A stretch of 64,000 nucleotides of DNA, taken from assembly GCA_022432975.1 (NCBI GenBank), contig CM039506.1, positions 15,171,545-15,235,544 on the forward strand, in the 5' to 3' direction. Positions 63,999 through 64,000 of this stretch are shown here, one piece after another; within the stretch, counting starts at the first letter, position 1; the number at the start of each line of letters is the position of its first letter. The notes beneath the pieces were generated by a model that did not search any database, was not told where the DNA came from, and was given only the letters and a program-made list of their open reading frames with translations. A program made the translations under genes and the position numbers. The stretch comes from Begonia masoniana (taxonomy: Eukaryota; Streptophyta; Magnoliopsida; Cucurbitales; Begoniaceae).

Positions 63999-64000
63999 AA

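Larger units (their letters stand above)
57096..64000 (-). mobile_element. Element E: nearly intact Tekay/Del-type chromovirus, cut by the window edge
   Basis: A minus-strand element. Its 3' LTR is 57096-59510, followed by a polypurine tract and pol and gag up to the right edge. The 5' LTR and primer site are outside. Coding sequence 59551-63998 has all domains. It shows one nonsense codon (62756) and one one-base frameshift at the RT catalytic box (about 61878). Its proteins and purine tract are close to those of element A, which is an older, more damaged relative. Confidence 0.93.

Noticed and set aside
1..64000. tRNA or rRNA genes
   Set aside because: Apart from primer-binding sites complementary to initiator tRNA-Met and the 5S-like motif in the TRIM, I saw no cloverleaf-compatible or rRNA sequence. 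A dedicated tRNA scan was not possible here.

Overview
This window comes from a repeat-dense stretch of a plant nuclear genome. The evidence is a class I cytosolic small heat-shock protein gene of plant type and several LTR-retrotransposon families primed by initiator tRNA-Met (TGGTATCAGAG-like sites). A eudicot is likely; I cannot name the species. The only host gene I recognise is the heat-shock gene at 46426-46911. Nearly everything else is retrotransposon sequence, most of it nested.

Layout. At 1-734 lies the 5' end of a minus-strand LTR element (gag start, primer site, LTR), apparently inserted in an older plus-strand Ty3/gypsy element, here called O. O runs from 735 to 3206 and resumes at 43360-45415. 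Inside the chromodomain codons of O sits B, a plus-strand element with CRM-like features (3207-43359, 5-bp duplication AGCTA on both sides). The 5' LTR of B is interrupted by A, a Tekay/Del-type chromovirus (3863-13141, duplication CTAGG). The 3' LTR of B is interrupted by a miniature TRIM element (about 42267-42624), and next to it by C, a minus-strand Tekay/Del-type element (33320-42260, duplication TAAAA). A segment of about 13.3 kb, from the reverse transcriptase of A through B into the first LTR of C, is present twice in tandem (8018-21345 and 21346-34632). The start of the second copy is full of one-base indels, which points to an assembly error rather than a real duplication. Removing one copy leaves a consistent nest in which all the duplications pair.

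From 45416 to 47424 is a host island: spacer, a promoter with a four-unit heat-shock element and a TATA box, the intronless sHSP gene, and AT-rich 3' flank. From 47425 to 54613 is a decayed minus-strand Ty1/copia relic whose LTR is split by D (48313-54340). D has LTRs and Gag related to B but lacks protease, reverse transcriptase, RNase H and integrase, and carries an unrecognised 202-codon ORF; it looks like a non-autonomous partner of the B group. From 54614 to 57095 are spacer, a solo LTR with TGTTT duplications (56372-56676), and the start of a C-like LTR. That LTR is cut by E, a nearly intact minus-strand Tekay/Del-type element (57096 to the right edge).

The autonomous elements follow the usual Ty3/gypsy order: Gag with zinc knuckle, aspartic protease, reverse transcriptase, RNase H, integrase and, in O, A, C and E, a C-terminal chromodomain. 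C and E are the least damaged, each showing one nonsense codon and one one-base frameshift. O, A and B are heavily broken. Two shared features stand out: the LTRs of A and C carry tandem repeats built on the same quasi-palindrome around TGACGTCA, a classical bZIP site, while the LTRs of O and E carry different palindromic arrays.
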